From NCBI GenBank assembly GCA_019055375.1, contig JAHQIW010003952.1, positions 186,001-250,000 on the forward strand: 64,000 bases of DNA, given 5' to 3'. Numbering within the stretch: the stretch's first letter is position 1; every line of letters begins with the position of its first letter. This DNA is from Parelaphostrongylus tenuis (lineage: Eukaryota > Nematoda > Chromadorea > Rhabditida > Metastrongylidae). A program made the translations under genes and the position numbers. Below the pieces are notes generated by a model. That model ran no database searches and was not told the DNA's origin. It saw only the letters and a list, made by a program, of their open reading frames with translations. Of this stretch, positions 49,501 to 61,694 are shown in pieces.

Positions 49501-50230
49501 GCGCATTTTCTTGCGAACATTCCCAAATACAGCTTCTTTATCCCTTTGCGGACGGTGTCTTTTTCGGCTGGCGGGCGGCTGAGACGGCTGCGAAAAGAGC
49601 CGCCTATATGCGCTCCAAGGAAATATGGTAGTTTTCTACTAAAAAATATACTTTTTCGTCAATATTTGGGATTTCTGTGTCAATGAGTTGTCTGATGTGA
49701 TAAAACAGACCTCAGTAAGGTTATTTTCATAAGAAATAACGCAATTGCTCCATTCATAATCCACGCTTTCAAAGGAAAAATCAAGTATCCATGAAAAGGC
49801 TATCTTTAGAAGCTTTATCGAACATTTCTACAATATTTTGTTCATACTTACCTAAAATTCGATCGAATCCATCTTCCATTCCTTTCATCTATCCGTATAC
49901 TTTATTGCATGAAGTGCATAAAATTAATCGTACTGGCTGAAAATTGGAAAACAATGAGAGGTTCGTCAAAAATAGTGTGCTTGTTGGATGCGATCCCACT
50001 TCATAGATGATTCTTGATACTTTTTTTGATTATTAATGCAGTTTAGATTCCCATTTCTCAGATTAAGGCATAATTTTCTTCGAATTCTCTGTTTCTAGCC
50101 ATGGTATGCGAAGAAGGGATGGAGGTATTGCGGTTCTTTCCCTTCTCTCCACCCTGTTTAAACCCTTTGGTAGATACTCATAAAACGCTTTAGTATTCAT
50201 TCGACAGCTAGAGTCAAGCACATTTAAACG
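46531..50230. other. Intergenic, no supported gene
   Basis: A minus-strand frame of 143 codons (47497-47928) is hydrophobic near its C-terminus but shows no family motif or adjoining exons. A GC-rich hairpin GGCGGCT...AGCCGCC sits near 49575-49605. Confidence 0.4.
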
Positions 50231-50760
50231 ATGTATTTCATTCCTTGTCAATCTCAACAACCACTCTATCTCACTTTCATCGATATGCAGAAAGCCTTTA
50301 ATTTAGTGGAAACAGAAGCGGTTGAAGAAGCTGTGGATAACAAGGGCGTCCCTACTAGGTACGTAATGATCGTTCGTGAGCTTTATAAAGATTTCACGAT
50401 CCATTCTACAACAATATCACCTTCGACGTAAGAAGAGAGGTTCGCCAAGGCGGTAGAATTTCGCCAAAATTAATTACTTCCCTCCTACAAGACGTCATGC
50501 GAACATTAGAATGGGACGAAATGGGAGTGAAAATTGACGGTCGACAATTGAACCATCTTCGCTTAGGTTATGATATCGCCCTTATAACACCAAGCATCAG
50601 CCAAGCGGAACGAATGTGGAGCGATTTCGACAATGTTTGTGGAAAGTAACAAGCATTGTTCCCACGACAGTTCCATCTTGAGGCAACTATAAGTAAGTTG
50701 TATACCAAAATGTTCGCAAAGAAAATGCGCAACTGAACGGTGCCTAATTCAAGCAATTTG
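50231..50760 (+). pseudogene. RTE-type LINE reverse-transcriptase fragment
   Basis: PLYLTFIDMQKAFNLVETEAV and GVPTRYVMIVRELYKDF, then in another frame VRREVRQGG.ISPKL, EWDEMGVKIDG, LGYDIALITPSISQAERM. These follow the finger and palm order of nematode RTE elements. The FADD catalytic box reads LGYD, so it is inactive. The 5' endonuclease and 3' end were not found. Confidence 0.8.
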
Positions 50761-52214
50761 AATCACTTTCGTTAATAAATATGTGGGAAGATTTCTCTCA
50801 AAGGCGTTCTTCGGTACAAAAGTCGTCTTCTTCAAAGTTCTGTAAAAACCACTAAGTGAAATAAATGTGTGCAAAACGTATGAATGAATAGCGTTTCTAT
50901 CGACTCTCAATTTGGAAAAAGACTTTGCATATCTTTATTCCCACTATTATTGGAAGAAATAAGACGGCGTAGTCATATTTGTAAACTTGAAAGTCGCAGA
51001 AAATCAGTTGATTAACAATATAATCACTATTATGATCAATGGTGCGCAAACATTAGCTGGGCATGGGTTGGCTGCCTTCCTGTCAGGAAAGATGGGCTGG
51101 TGAAAGAAGAAGTTGTTGAAGTCATTTTGGAGTAGTTGTAGTCTTTGGGTTCCTCAACCACAGATGTTGTTTCAACATACAGAAGAGATAATAATCCTAT
51201 GGAGCAATATCAGAACTCTTCGATGGATGTGATACCGTGGCCCGGGCCCAGTACCTCCAAAATGTGGCGAGTTGACTTTGCAATGTGGTGTGGTCAGTCA
51301 ATGCATCAGTGCAGTCCATCGAATCATCCTTTACGGTCGCCATTCGGATGACGAGCGATAGTACTGCGGCCGTATCCAAGTGTCTACTAAAACTATTGAA
51401 GCTCCCTCCAACATATCAAAAATTCTGTATTATACCTAATTTGAAATAGGAAAAAAACTGAAGATAACAATAGTGCGAAAGAAATTATGGGGCAAATCAA
51501 CATAACTGGCATTCATGAACTGTGCAAAGCAAATAACATTTCGAGGCAAACGTTCCAAACAGTTATCAAAAAATTTCATCCCATTGACTTGATTGGATGA
51601 TTCAAGACTGCAGATTTTGTTTTCATAACAGTCACTAATTGATGGATAATTTTATGTGATTATTCGACAAACAATTTTTCGCTGTGCACACTCTAAACCA
51701 GATCCAACCCATGCTGGACAATTCAACGCCACTACATAGAGTCATTTATGCCCGTCAATATCATCAGTCCTAATGCTTGCTGTTGGTGTAAAAAGTTACT
51801 GACTACTTAGGGATGAAAAGTGATTTAAGCACCGTCATCATCTTTGATACTTCCGTCATCCTCGAGCTTTGTTCAGAATTTTCGTAGAAATCTCCCATAA
51901 TGTGCACGTCTCTTTCGCCTGGTAATTCAGTGATTTCATTCTTGATTCATTGAGTTATGAACAGTCTTCGAATCACCACTTTCTTCTTGTCTCTTGATAA
52001 ACTAATGTAGTGTTCTTGTCTCTTGATAACTAATGTAATGTAACTAATGTAGCCATGCATCCGGTCGCAATAGCGTGAAATACACAGTGCCAAGCTTTAG
52101 CATAAATTTACAAGAGTTAGATGTATCAAGTTTTATTTTCAAGCATGGGAAGCGTTTTATAAAGTTGTTTAATGCTGCAACGATTGCCTAATCAGAAAGA
52201 AAGACTTTGTTTCC
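50761..52214. other. Between the RTE fragment and the transporter remnant
   Basis: The N-terminal exons of the SLC1 gene would be expected here. None was recognised. Confidence 0.45.
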
Positions 52215-52405
52215 ATATCAAGTGTAATTATGAGCTATCCGTTCCTGCGGTTCATGTGTGGATTGATGATGTTTATCCAGAATGCTTTCAAAATTCTACG
52301 CTCTGAGGTCTTATATTCCTGTGAGGAAATGGTGACTGCTACTTCAGATAACTCCTCGTTATGTGTCTGTGTCCTCTGCGAATCTATTCTTTTTTCCGTA
52401 AAGGT
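52215..52405 (-). pseudogene. Penelope-like GIY-YIG fragment (C-terminal part)
   Basis: The minus strand reads RRILKAFWINIINPHMNRRN, matching RKILEAFWINMTNPTINRRE of the 57 kb copy, preceded by a diverged QRTQTHNEE segment matching HREQKHD. Reading frame is kept over about 50 codons only. Confidence 0.65.
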
Positions 52406-52906
52406 CCAAACTTTTAAAGCACACTAATTTGAGAAACCGTTGAGAATTTTCGATGAAATGACATCTCATGCAGTGTGAAGTGTTATTTCCACAAATTAAT
52501 CATTGCTTTCTAATTGATTCGACTCAGACGATCATGGTGGTAAGCTTTCCTGGAGAGCTGTTGATGAGGATGTTGAAGATGATGATTCTTCCTCTAATTA
52601 TCAGTTCTCTAATCTCAGATTAGCTCTAGCACTTATTCAAAAGTGCAACATTTCTATCTGCGTGCCTCAATTTATCTCCAAAAAAATTCATTCAATGAGA
52701 CTGGAGCAACAATATTCTTCACAAGCTAAGACATCCTTTCCAGTGAGTTGTGCCTAATTTTTGGGGTCTTTACGGAATTTGATTCTACGGTCTTTTTCTC
52801 ACGAAAAACTTTTTTTAACACTAAAAACAGCGAGAATATTGAAAATGAGTACTCGTTCAAGTCACAAGCGATTTTTCCCAGGTTTTTCACAACTAGACGC
52901 TAAACA

Positions 52907-53707
52907 TTATTATTTGAGCCAACTTGTCATGTGGTCTGGTAAGGGCTCTTGTACAGCCCAATACACGTGTTTCGTCCTCGATACCAGCCGAAGAGCCATC
53001 GAGTGCGCAACACTCTGTGTTGGGTGAGGGTTTCACTTGACATGGAGTGTAAAGCGTTCGTCTTCCATGACTCTCTATAAGGAGTATGAGACTCCCGAGA
53101 GAACTGACTATGAAAAGAATGAAAGACAACGGGTTCTGCCCGACTGAGGAGTCTGTAAAGACTAAACACGTGTATCGGGCTGTACAAAAGCTCTTATCAA
53201 ACCACATGACAAGTTGGCTCAAATAATAATGAAAGGATTATCAGTCTAAATTCTTTCTATTTTGACTGCCACTTGCAGTGGTATGATCTTATAGTATACC
53301 CAATATGTGGAGTACTGTGCAGAAACGTTTGTGTTAGCCGGGATTCCAACCCACATCTCGCTCTTTCCGGGAGCGTATGCTAACCGTTGCACTACCGACG
53401 CTCGCTTTGCACAGAACTCTTATTTGCGCTATAACGCGTTGTCTGCCAAGAGCCAACCGTCGACGGTCTGGCGGGGCAGCCGCTATCGGCATTGAACCCA
53501 CTTGTGTTGACAGACATTGGATATCGATAATCAGTCTAAATTCTTTCATTTTGACTGCCACTTGCAGTGGTATGATCTTATAGTATACCCAATATGTCCC
53601 GGCTGGCGCAAACGTTTTTTGCACAGTACTCCACATATTGGGTAATAAAAGGATTAATTGAAATTTGAGCGTGGTCTAAACGAAGCACTCGAAATAAAGG
53701 TATAATT
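52907..53707. mobile_element. Composite repeat (MITE with nested SINE) inserted in a transporter exon
   Basis: The 801-bp insertion is bounded by the 13-base direct repeat TAGACGCTAAACA at 52894-52906 and 53708-53720, which is coding sequence (LDAK) of the broken SLC1 gene. Its first 320 bases form an inverted-repeat MITE (terminal TTTGAGCCAACTTGTCATG), also present at 3351-3745 in the other orientation. A tRNA-derived SINE copy sits inside at about 53237-53643. The remaining right end (53644-53707) matches the right end of the 3.3 kb copy. Confidence 0.75.
53237..53643. repeat. tRNA-derived SINE family A, copy 3, with duplicated and inverted ends
   Basis: A head at 53310-53420 (minus-strand B and A boxes) plus body to 53520. 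A 70-bp block (ATCAGTCTAAATTCTTTC to ACCCAATATG) occurs at 53240-53305 and again at 53530-53597. Then 53598-53643 is the reverse complement of 53297-53343. It is nested in the MITE that disrupts the transporter exon. A further fragment of the family lies at 57832-57905. Confidence 0.65.
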
Positions 53708-55367
53708 TAGACGCTAAACAGTCTCGAGAATGGGATCGTTAGCGATTACCTACTATCTTGTTACAACAATCATTGCTGTAATTGTGAGTGGTATTCCAAT
53801 TAGGCAAAGCTCAAATGAATTCATCTCGTCTACGGAGCACCCGTAAGTGAAAAGATTTTTTTTTCAAAAGGTTCGAATGTTTACTACAAAATGGCTCAGC
53901 ATATTTCGCACCTCATTTTTTCAATAGTAACTAGTGAATGTGATGTATTTTCTAATGCTTTAATATACTTAAAAAAGAAACTTCTTCGCTTTTCATGACA
54001 ATAAGATTAAACAGTGACGAGAGCTTATTCATTTTATAAGTCATAACGAATATAGTCTAAACTGTTCCAAGGTATATGCGTGGTAACCTTCATTGCTTTT
54101 TTCCCTGTACTGACAAGACCAATGCTAGACCAAAACTTTGGTTGGGGGTCTCATTGTGTAATATTGCTCTAATTTATATATTATGACAATAAGAATGGCA
54201 CCAACTCAAACTGCAGACTGGAATCATACTAGTGCTGTCCATTCATCCTGGCGTTCCAAACATAAAGGACGACCTCGGGAAAGGAACGGAAGGAAAGACA
54301 GTCAGTACGCTGGACACGTTACCCGATTTGTTAAGGCATTTAAGAAACTTTAGAATAGTTTGGATTCTCGACCTCATAGTCAGCTTTGTACTGCACCGTG
54401 AAGAAAGTACTGAGAATCGGAGCTTTTCTCACTTGCTTTAATTTTAACTTCTTTCACGAGAATTTCTGTTATAAATGTTTTGGAATTGAACATATCCTTC
54501 AGAAATATGTTCCGAAAAATATTGTGATAGCCACATTTCAACAAGCTCAGACAAAGTACGTCGCTGTTCGTCTAAAAATTCTGAAACTAAGCGACTCAAT
54601 CCATCTGGAGATGCTCAACAATGGCACTCTTGACTAAGTGAAAGCTGCACTTGAATACAACGACGGCACCAACGTGCTTCGTCAGTTGTTCCGATAACGT
54701 GATTTCTAAAAAGATTCTCGTCTTGTTTAGGGATCAATCATAGCCTAACAGTTCATGACCTCTTTCATTTCGCTCAAATGAACTGCTTTTTCCGAAAAGC
54801 AATGATACGCCCCACTTATGCCTAAAAACAAACCTTGCCGAAGCTCTTAGATGAAAACATATTGTATTAGATTTCAAAGTAATAAAAAATCTCACAATCT
54901 GCAAGAACACCTTTCACCCTTTCACACTAATGTCATGATTTTGCAGCCATTTTTGAAGTACAAGTTATAAGTCAGAAAGATGAGATTTAGATGAGTAAAT
55001 GAAACTAACGAAATGTTTCCTTTCAACGCACTTCTCGATTACTCATAATATTATCCACTCAACACTTTTAGCTATTTAGTAATCATTTCGACTCAGTTTT
55101 GCCATCTTTTTCACACTCTTGGTAAACTCATGACAAACAAAGTCACAGAGTCAAGCATTCAAAGATCACGATTGATATTGTATTTATTGAATGGTGAACG
55201 TGTGGTTCAGTGTGGCAAGCAAATATTGACACTAAATCTGTTTAGAGCGACAGTCAGTGGATGTAATTAATTTAAAAGAATTCCTTTTTTTACACTTCTA
55301 TGAAAATGTTTTGAAATTATATCTATATATCTAAGAATGTGAAGGAAGTGATAGCCAATGTAGAAAC

Positions 55368-55465
55368 TCTGTTAGTGCAGTGGTTAGCACGCGCCCCAGT
55401 AATGCTTAGACGAGGGTTGAGTCCGGCGCGAAGTTTAAAATTTTGCATATCACTCAAAATTCTGT
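55368..55465 (+). repeat. tRNA-derived SINE family C, copy 1
   Basis: GTTAGTGCAGTGGTTAGCAC is an A-box region and GAGGGTTGAGTCCGGCGC a diverged B box, followed by AAGTTTAAAATTTTGCATAT and CACTCAA. Lies in an intron of the SLC1 pseudogene. Confidence 0.5.
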
Positions 55466-56319
55466 GTATACAATCATACAATATGCACAAGTATATACAA
55501 TATATGTAATATACACAGTTATAAAACCATAACACTGCCTTACAAAAGGTGAAATAGAGAATTCTTTTCAGATGCTGTAAATTAAATTTTTAACGTTTAA
55601 ATTTTCCTACGTACCTATGCCCTTAACATTTTCAGGTACTCTCCCTTTGGAATAACGTGTTTGATTATGGAAAAAATTCTTGAAATCCGTGATCTTGCTG
55701 ATACAGCACGAATGCTTGAGATGTATATATTTACGGTATGCAATTGTTTTCTTCAATTATTTACGATATTGAAGTATTGCACAGTGGCTATACTCGGCAA
55801 TGCAGGGAATACACGCAAAGTCCTTTGTCCGACTTGATCTTTTAGTTAACTAATTCACAGTGTTTTCGCTGTATACAAATTAGCACTAGATCTGTCAGAA
55901 AGGTCAAAAAAATTGCGTTTACATATTGTAGACAGTCGCTACTTTTTTTGAGAATGTACATAAATTAATCTATTCTATATGTTAGGCAAGTAAAGCTATT
56001 CCATGCAAACCTAGATCCTACTCCATTCGGCTGTAATGATGTGAAGTTTGAGGCGTCTGAGCGGGTAAAAGTAGTTGAATTCACAATCTCATCATTGTAT
56101 GGCCTCGTTGTGCTTCTCATTGCACTAATAACAGATGCTGAGACATCGATACTGAACTAATTTTTTGAGCTGCAAACACCTAAGATGAGAGATCCATCAT
56201 CAGTTTGCTACGTGACCATGGATTATAAATTATCTAACTTTTGTACTATGTTCATTTTTGTCTTCTCTTGTTCAGTAGAAACATTTTCTCAAAATTTTTT
56301 TTTTACTTTCGTAGTTCCT

Positions 56320-56624
56320 GATTTTCTTCTTCAAGCAAAACACGAGGTGTTACATTAAACTCTGTTTCACAACTGACGTTTCGGCAGTTTGCCTTCTTCA
56401 GAGCTTGGAATAGTCAAATTGTCCGCAATCCAATCAGTCAAACACCTCCATTACTCCTTTAGAAAGAATCACCAGACCTAGACTTCAATCGCATCAAGCA
56501 CAAAATCAACTCACATCATACTCACCGCTTTTATGTGTGCTCCACTGAATGATCCAAGTGGAGATCGCCGGGAGGACACCACATAAGCTCGTAATGCACC
56601 TTAACCATCAAAACAGCAGTGTTA
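56320..56624 (-). mobile_element. 3' non-coding end of the Penelope-like element
   Basis: Contains CTGACGTTTCGGCAGTTTGC and CTTCTTCAGAGCTTGG, an arrangement often seen in the non-coding ends of such elements. The block 56322-56470 recurs in opposite orientation at 58545-58690. Confidence 0.55.
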
Positions 56625-57311
56625 TTACTGGCTCATATCGCGAGTGTTTGCGAGGTATTCCTCCCTGCGGTTTATGGTTGGATTGGTCATATTGATCCAA
56701 AACGCTTCCAAGATCTTTCGCGCTGATGTTTTTTGCTTCTGCGCAAGGATGGTGACTTCGATGTCAAAATCAACTCCGTCGTGTTTTTGTTCTCTATGCG
56801 TCCCTAGCGGGGTAATCCGTCTATCCAGACGTTTGTCAGCGAGGTGTTCTTCTATGCGGGCATAGAGCGGCCTACCCGTTTTGCCAAAATATTTAGCACT
56901 ACACGCTTTGCAAGAGATTAGATAGATTGTACCTACGCTCATGCAATCACCGTCTCTGCCGTTAGGACATATTTTGCAATCTTTCGTTATACAGAGACGG
57001 TCATACATGCGGTTGCGAACTAGCTGGCGTTTAAGAGTATTCGGTGGTATTTCTACAATGGCCACCGATTGCTCTAAACCCGCTCTCTTCAAGCAGCGTT
57101 TTATAGCTGTGCTTATCTTTGAAAAGAACGGGAGCATAAACGAGACTTGCCTTTCATTCGAGTTCTCGTTCGGAGGCGCATTATTTCCTCTAAATCTAGA
57201 CCGAAGGGTTACAGATTCGTATACATTAGAAGTGGTTATTTCCCGAGCCAGTTTCACGGATTCTACTCTCTGCTCCTCCCCGGTACATACATTGGCTGCT
57301 GCTCGAAACAT
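56625..57311 (-). CDS. GIY-YIG endonuclease domain of a Penelope-like retroelement (5'-truncated)
   Basis: An open frame of 228 codons. A basic region is followed by the zinc-binding-like CKICPNGRDGDC (about residue 118) and the GIY-YIG core GTIYLISCKACSAKYFGKTG, then a conserved R and the ARIEEHL helix, ending with ILEAFWINMTNPTINRREEYL. In Penelope-like elements this nuclease follows the reverse transcriptase. Here the reverse transcriptase is missing upstream (the SLC1 exon begins at 57358), so this is a truncated copy in an intron of the SLC1 pseudogene. It is the least decayed transposon frame in the window. Confidence 0.8.
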   Translation of the reverse strand: MFRAAANVCTGEEQRVESVKLAREITTSNVYESVTLRSRFRGNNAPPNENSNERQVSFMLPFFSKISTAIKRCLKRAGLEQSVAIVEIPPNTLKRQLVRNRMYDRLCITKDCKICPNGRDGDCMSVGTIYLISCKACSAKYFGKTGRPLYARIEEHLADKRLDRRITPLGTHREQKHDGVDFDIEVTILAQKQKTSARKILEAFWINMTNPTINRREEYLANTRDMSQ

Positions 57312-58544
57312 GTTTTATACTAGCGCCTTTTGATGATTTCAGGTATTGAATTGCCAGGTATTGGCTGGACTAGTTGTACACTCACTCATTTCTCTTCCAC
57401 TTGTATTTTCCTCACAACGAAAGCTAATCCGTACTCCTTTATGCGCCGACTTCTTCAAGCGTAAATAACAACGCTCGGGACGGCTTCCAGCCACCCTTCT
57501 CATGAAGCTTTTTGACGGCTATCATCCAAATTTATTTTTCCCAATATTTCCAATTCTTGTAATTTCTATGCAATAGCTTCCAAGTTCAGCGACGCTTCCA
57601 ATCGCCTACATTTACCTGGAGAAAAAATCTCGGCTTTGATCGAAGAGTTACACCTTTTGTACTTCCTGTCGGTTCCACTATCAATATGGTAACGCTTCGG
57701 ATTTATCAAATGCTTCTTTTTATCACTCTAAACTCACCATTGACTTGAGAGGCTAAAATGCTTTTTTGTTACGTAATATGTTTCCATTCTTTAATCAGTG
57801 CTTCAAGGTTTGTCATTATTCAGAATTCCTTTAATTGACCGCTTCTTGCGGTGGCATGATGTCACAATATACCCAATAACGTAGAATGGTGTGCAAAAAC
57901 AAGTAGTTAGGAAAGGACATATGAACAGCTTTGAGTTTTCACTATAAGTTTAGTTTGACAATTTTATAAAAAAATTTCAGTTTTTGTCGTATTTGAAGTG
58001 TCGTTGAGTATCCTAAGCTCCTTTGTGCGCATGAACCACCATCGTGTAAGGATAGAACTAGTAGCATAAAGAGAAAATTTGTTACTAAAAGAGCATGGAC
58101 AAGAAATATCAGTACGAAAGCAAGTGTAAAAAATAAGAACTTCATAGAGGTTGGAACTGCGTTATACGAGGTGGCGGCGGCGATTTTTATCGCTCAAATG
58201 AATGGTGTCTATCTCTCATTTGCCCAAGTGATCACTGCCTCAGTCACATATCGAGTTCAGCTAATATTGCCGTTCTGACAATTCTATTCATAATCACTCT
58301 TTTGCAGTCTTACTGCCACACTTGCGTCCATCGGTGCAGCTTCAGTGCCGTCAGCTGATTTACTGACAATGCTGCAAGTGTTGACCGCAGTACGACTACC
58401 AGTCAAAGACGCATCGTTGATAGTAGCTGTTGAGAGGTTACTGTAAGTGGGCTGTCAGCTTTTTATTCGTTGGCTCAATTTTTTCTGATCCTCTCCAGTA
58501 CGAAGCATTCTGCTTGATGCGATTGAAATCTAAGTCTCGTGATT

Positions 58545-58690
58545 TTTTTTAAGGGAGTAATGGATGTGTTTGACTGATTGGATTGTAGACAACTTGACGT
58601 TACCAAGCTTTGAAGAGGGCGAACCGCCGAAACGTCAAATGTTGAAGAAAGAATGATATAACACCTTGTGTTTGGCTCAAAGAAGGAAAT
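58545..58690 (+). mobile_element. Solo Penelope-like end, inverted relative to 56.3 kb
   Basis: The reverse complement matches 56322-56470 over its length (ACACCTTGTGTTTGG, GCCGAAACGTC, TTTGACTGATTGGATTGTAG). No coding sequence accompanies it. It lies in the next-but-two intron of the SLC1 pseudogene. Confidence 0.6.
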
Positions 58691-59794
58691 TGGGAATTAC
58701 AAAAGCATTGAATAATGAAAAGTGTGAAGACATGGAATCTCATTTCAGTCTGATGTTCCTTCCACACTTGCTTTTGCTCTGGTTCTAAAAGCATTTATTG
58801 TGGAAGGTTGAATTACTTACAGTAATCCTTATGAAATAAGGTAATCATTGGACATCCCAAAGCAATTTCTTTGATATCGTCGTGCATAAGAGTAGCACAC
58901 AAGACACAAAGCTAAGAACATCATTGTAATTCAAATACCTCTTTTTCACTGAAACTTAGTGGTGATCATTCTCCGAATAATGTGAACAAAAAGGGCTATG
59001 AAATAACAGTGCTGTTGCATAGGTTTGCCCTTATTTGGACTGCCAGGTGTTTATGCTTAACTTGCTCTGATCTCTGAGTGTCCTTGCGCAGGTACGAAGC
59101 TGTGCCATGATTCGCAGTTCGTGACCCAAGATCACTCCCGGCCTAATATTGATATGTGCATTCTAATTTTACCTTTTAGTCTTCCAATACCTAAACCAAG
59201 AAGACAATTAGTCGTTTTAATTTTTTAATCACTTCAAATTGTTATGTTGTTCAGAGATCGTGTTCGTACGTCAGTTAATGTGCTTGGAGATGCGTTCGAT
59301 GCCGGAATCGTTTATCATCATGTAAGAGAGGATCTCATCGTTCATAATCGACTTCATCCAATGCGTACTCTTTCATTGAGTAATTTATTACAAAGTGGAT
59401 TCCAAAAATTCGGCGACTGGTAGTAAAAGAAATATGTTAACATTTCGAATTCACTGATTCATAAGTCCAGATGCCTTTATTGCTTGCTAGTTCTTAGAAT
59501 TATATAAATTCAAAAACTTCGTCCTACGTTAACCGCAGAAAAACGATCCTCTTTGTTGAAGAAAGTATAATTTGCATTAACTGCACCAGACTCTTCGCCA
59601 TTGCATGTATTCTTAAACTTCTATTGGCTTACAAATCTTTGTCTTTATCATGAAGCTGTGAAAGACTAATGCAGTAATTCACAGGTAGAATCAGAGAGTA
59701 CCCACTAGAAGATATTGATCAACGAACAACCAGGAAGTTTCTTGAGAAAACAAACTTACGCGTTGGGGCTACGGCTCATCTCACCGGTGGATAG

Positions 59795-61694
59795 TCAGTT
59801 ACGGCTATAAATCTCTCAACTTTTTTATCAAGTGACTCAACATTTTATATGCCACACTGTGCCGATCGATCCCAGCATCTCTCCACTTCAATTGGTTTCC
59901 TCGCAATCATCGTTTACGTAGATCTTCCAACATTTTGTGTGCTGTTTTGGCTGCTGCATGAAGATTCCGTTTCTGTGGGTATCTTAGAATTCTGGTCGAC
60001 AAATCCCTCCATGCGATCTTGTGAATGCTGATTTGAAGTGTAGCCACAGTTGCCACAGTTCAATTTATAATGATACAGAAAAGTAATCCGCTGACTTCAT
60101 TGTAATCGCTGACTGATTTTCTGAAAAATCATAAATAGTCTACGATAGGATATTTGCAGTCAAGGTTGTATAGTTTTTTCTACGGTAGTGCTGATTCGAT
60201 TTAAACTAGTGTTCTTCGGATGGATGTTCCGGTTAATGAATGTTCATGTGCATGTCTACATATTGATAATTGGTGTTCTTAGTTTACAAACATTGAACTC
60301 CACAAATGGAAAAAATTTACTTGCATCACTTCTCCTTTAGTTAGCGGTGAAGTAACTCAAGAAGGTGACCGTGAAGCCTCCGTTTGCCTGGCATGCTGGT
60401 GGGTTTTCCCCGCTTCAGGGACTCGTTGACGTAATCAAAACTCCTCCATGACAATATGAATGAGAATCACTTATTTTGCTACGTCATGTGTTCATTCAAT
60501 AAAGCATGAACATTATGAGGCATGAACAACAAGATGCAGAGACATTGCCAGTGCTTCATTTTCCTCAACCGTTCGTCAGACAACAAGATTCAAACGACAA
60601 AGCAGACTTAGATTTCTACACTTTCTCTAGACGGCACCGTTTGAATTCTGGAGCAATGTCGCGCAAAAAGTTTACTTTTAATCTCACGACAGCGTTCAAA
60701 AAATGGCATGCGACAGATGAGAAAATTAGAAATGTCAAAAAATATGGCGCTATCAGCTACTGATAAGGACGGTGATTTTTAGTAATTCTTTTACAGTTTG
60801 GTGTTAAGATAGTGGAAAAGTCACCTCAAAGGCACCTACCTTTATCATCCGTCTCATGAAAAGAACCTTAAAGTCAATGCCCAGGATGTAAAAGGAATAG
60901 GTCGGAATGGCAAGCTTAGCTTGTTCAGAACCACCAGTATTTTCTCAACTCAAGATTATGTTGGGAGAATATCGTTGGTTTTGAGTCAGCTGACTTTACC
61001 TCCTTGGGTTTGGCCCTTAGCTTGTTGGGCAGACATTTTATCCAGCTAGCAGGTATCTAAGATGGTTCAGTATAGATTATTCAAGAGTTCCATCACCACC
61101 GATTCATTCACGATTTCCTATCCTATAATCGCTGTGCTGACATTCATAATAATTTTATGACATACCCTTGGACTCAGTCGAATAGTGTTGTCAGTGCATG
61201 TTTGGCGTCTAATGTGGCGTACACTGACGCGGTACCCAAGCAAAAGCAGTTGCTCTAATGCTCAATTGATGACCATGTAAAATTGCTCAATTGATGACCA
61301 TGTAAAATTCACTACATATGAGGCCTGGGTTTCACCGCATTTGTCGTTACTTCATCCTCATTTTTTCCACACTCATTTCCCGATTTATCTCTTTCAGTCT
61401 TCTGCAGAGATCACAAGGTGTGCAATATTTCCTTTAATTGTTCCCTTTCCATTTTACTGAAATGCCTATCAAGAATGAAATGCTAGTCGTTCCCCGCCGA
61501 CGTAACTCAAGGCTACAAAGTTCATTTTCAACAAGCAGCATATTGGTCTTCATCAACTACTATGATAAATTATTGTAGTCCTGTAGGACAGGAACACTGA
61601 ATTGATAAACTGGGAGGACACGTACATATCCTAGCACTCTACGCTATTTGATGAAGAGGAATAGCATTTAGTTGATTTTGTTTCTCAACTATGC
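59795..61694. other. Intergenic, no gene seen
   Basis: An 85-codon frame at 60506-60763 has no recognised domain. The only structure noted is the short tandem duplication at 61.25 kb. Confidence 0.5.
61243..61308 (+). repeat. Short tandem duplication
   Basis: GCTCAATTGATGACCATG followed by TAAAATT occurs twice in direct succession. Confidence 0.8.

Larger units (their letters stand above)
52894..53720. repeat. 13-bp target-site duplication flanking the exon insertion
   Basis: TAGACGCTAAACA occurs at 52894-52906 and again at 53708-53720. Removing the insert and one copy rejoins the reading SQLDAKQ expected in SLC1 transporters. A one-base deletion just downstream is a separate lesion. Confidence 0.75.
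52528..59794 (+). pseudogene. Sodium-dependent excitatory amino acid transporter (SLC1/EAAT family), decayed
   Basis: Recognisable exons: 52528-52618 (FPGELLMRMLKMMILPL), 52873-52906 plus 53708-53783 (one exon split by an insertion; SQLDAK, then ITYYLVTTIIAVI), 54217-54335 (SIHPGVPN, STLDTLPDLL), 54503-about 54690 (FQQAQTKY), 55637-55735 (YSPFGI), 57358-57460 (LAGLVVHSL), 57577-57688 (SSATLPIAY, VLPVGSTINM), 58148-58243 (GTALYEVAAAIFIAQMNG), 58308-58442 ([10 protein letters not shown]), 59255-59379 (VNVLGDAFDAGIV) and 59685-59794. These follow the family order from the third membrane segment to the C-terminus. Family members take up glutamate or aspartate with sodium at the plasma membrane. 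Damage: an insertion in an exon, an in-frame TAA in exon 54503-54690, single-base frameshifts in at least four exons, a missing GT donor after 52618, the NMDGT Asp replaced by Val, and no exon for the segment before YSPFGI. Confidence 0.85.
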
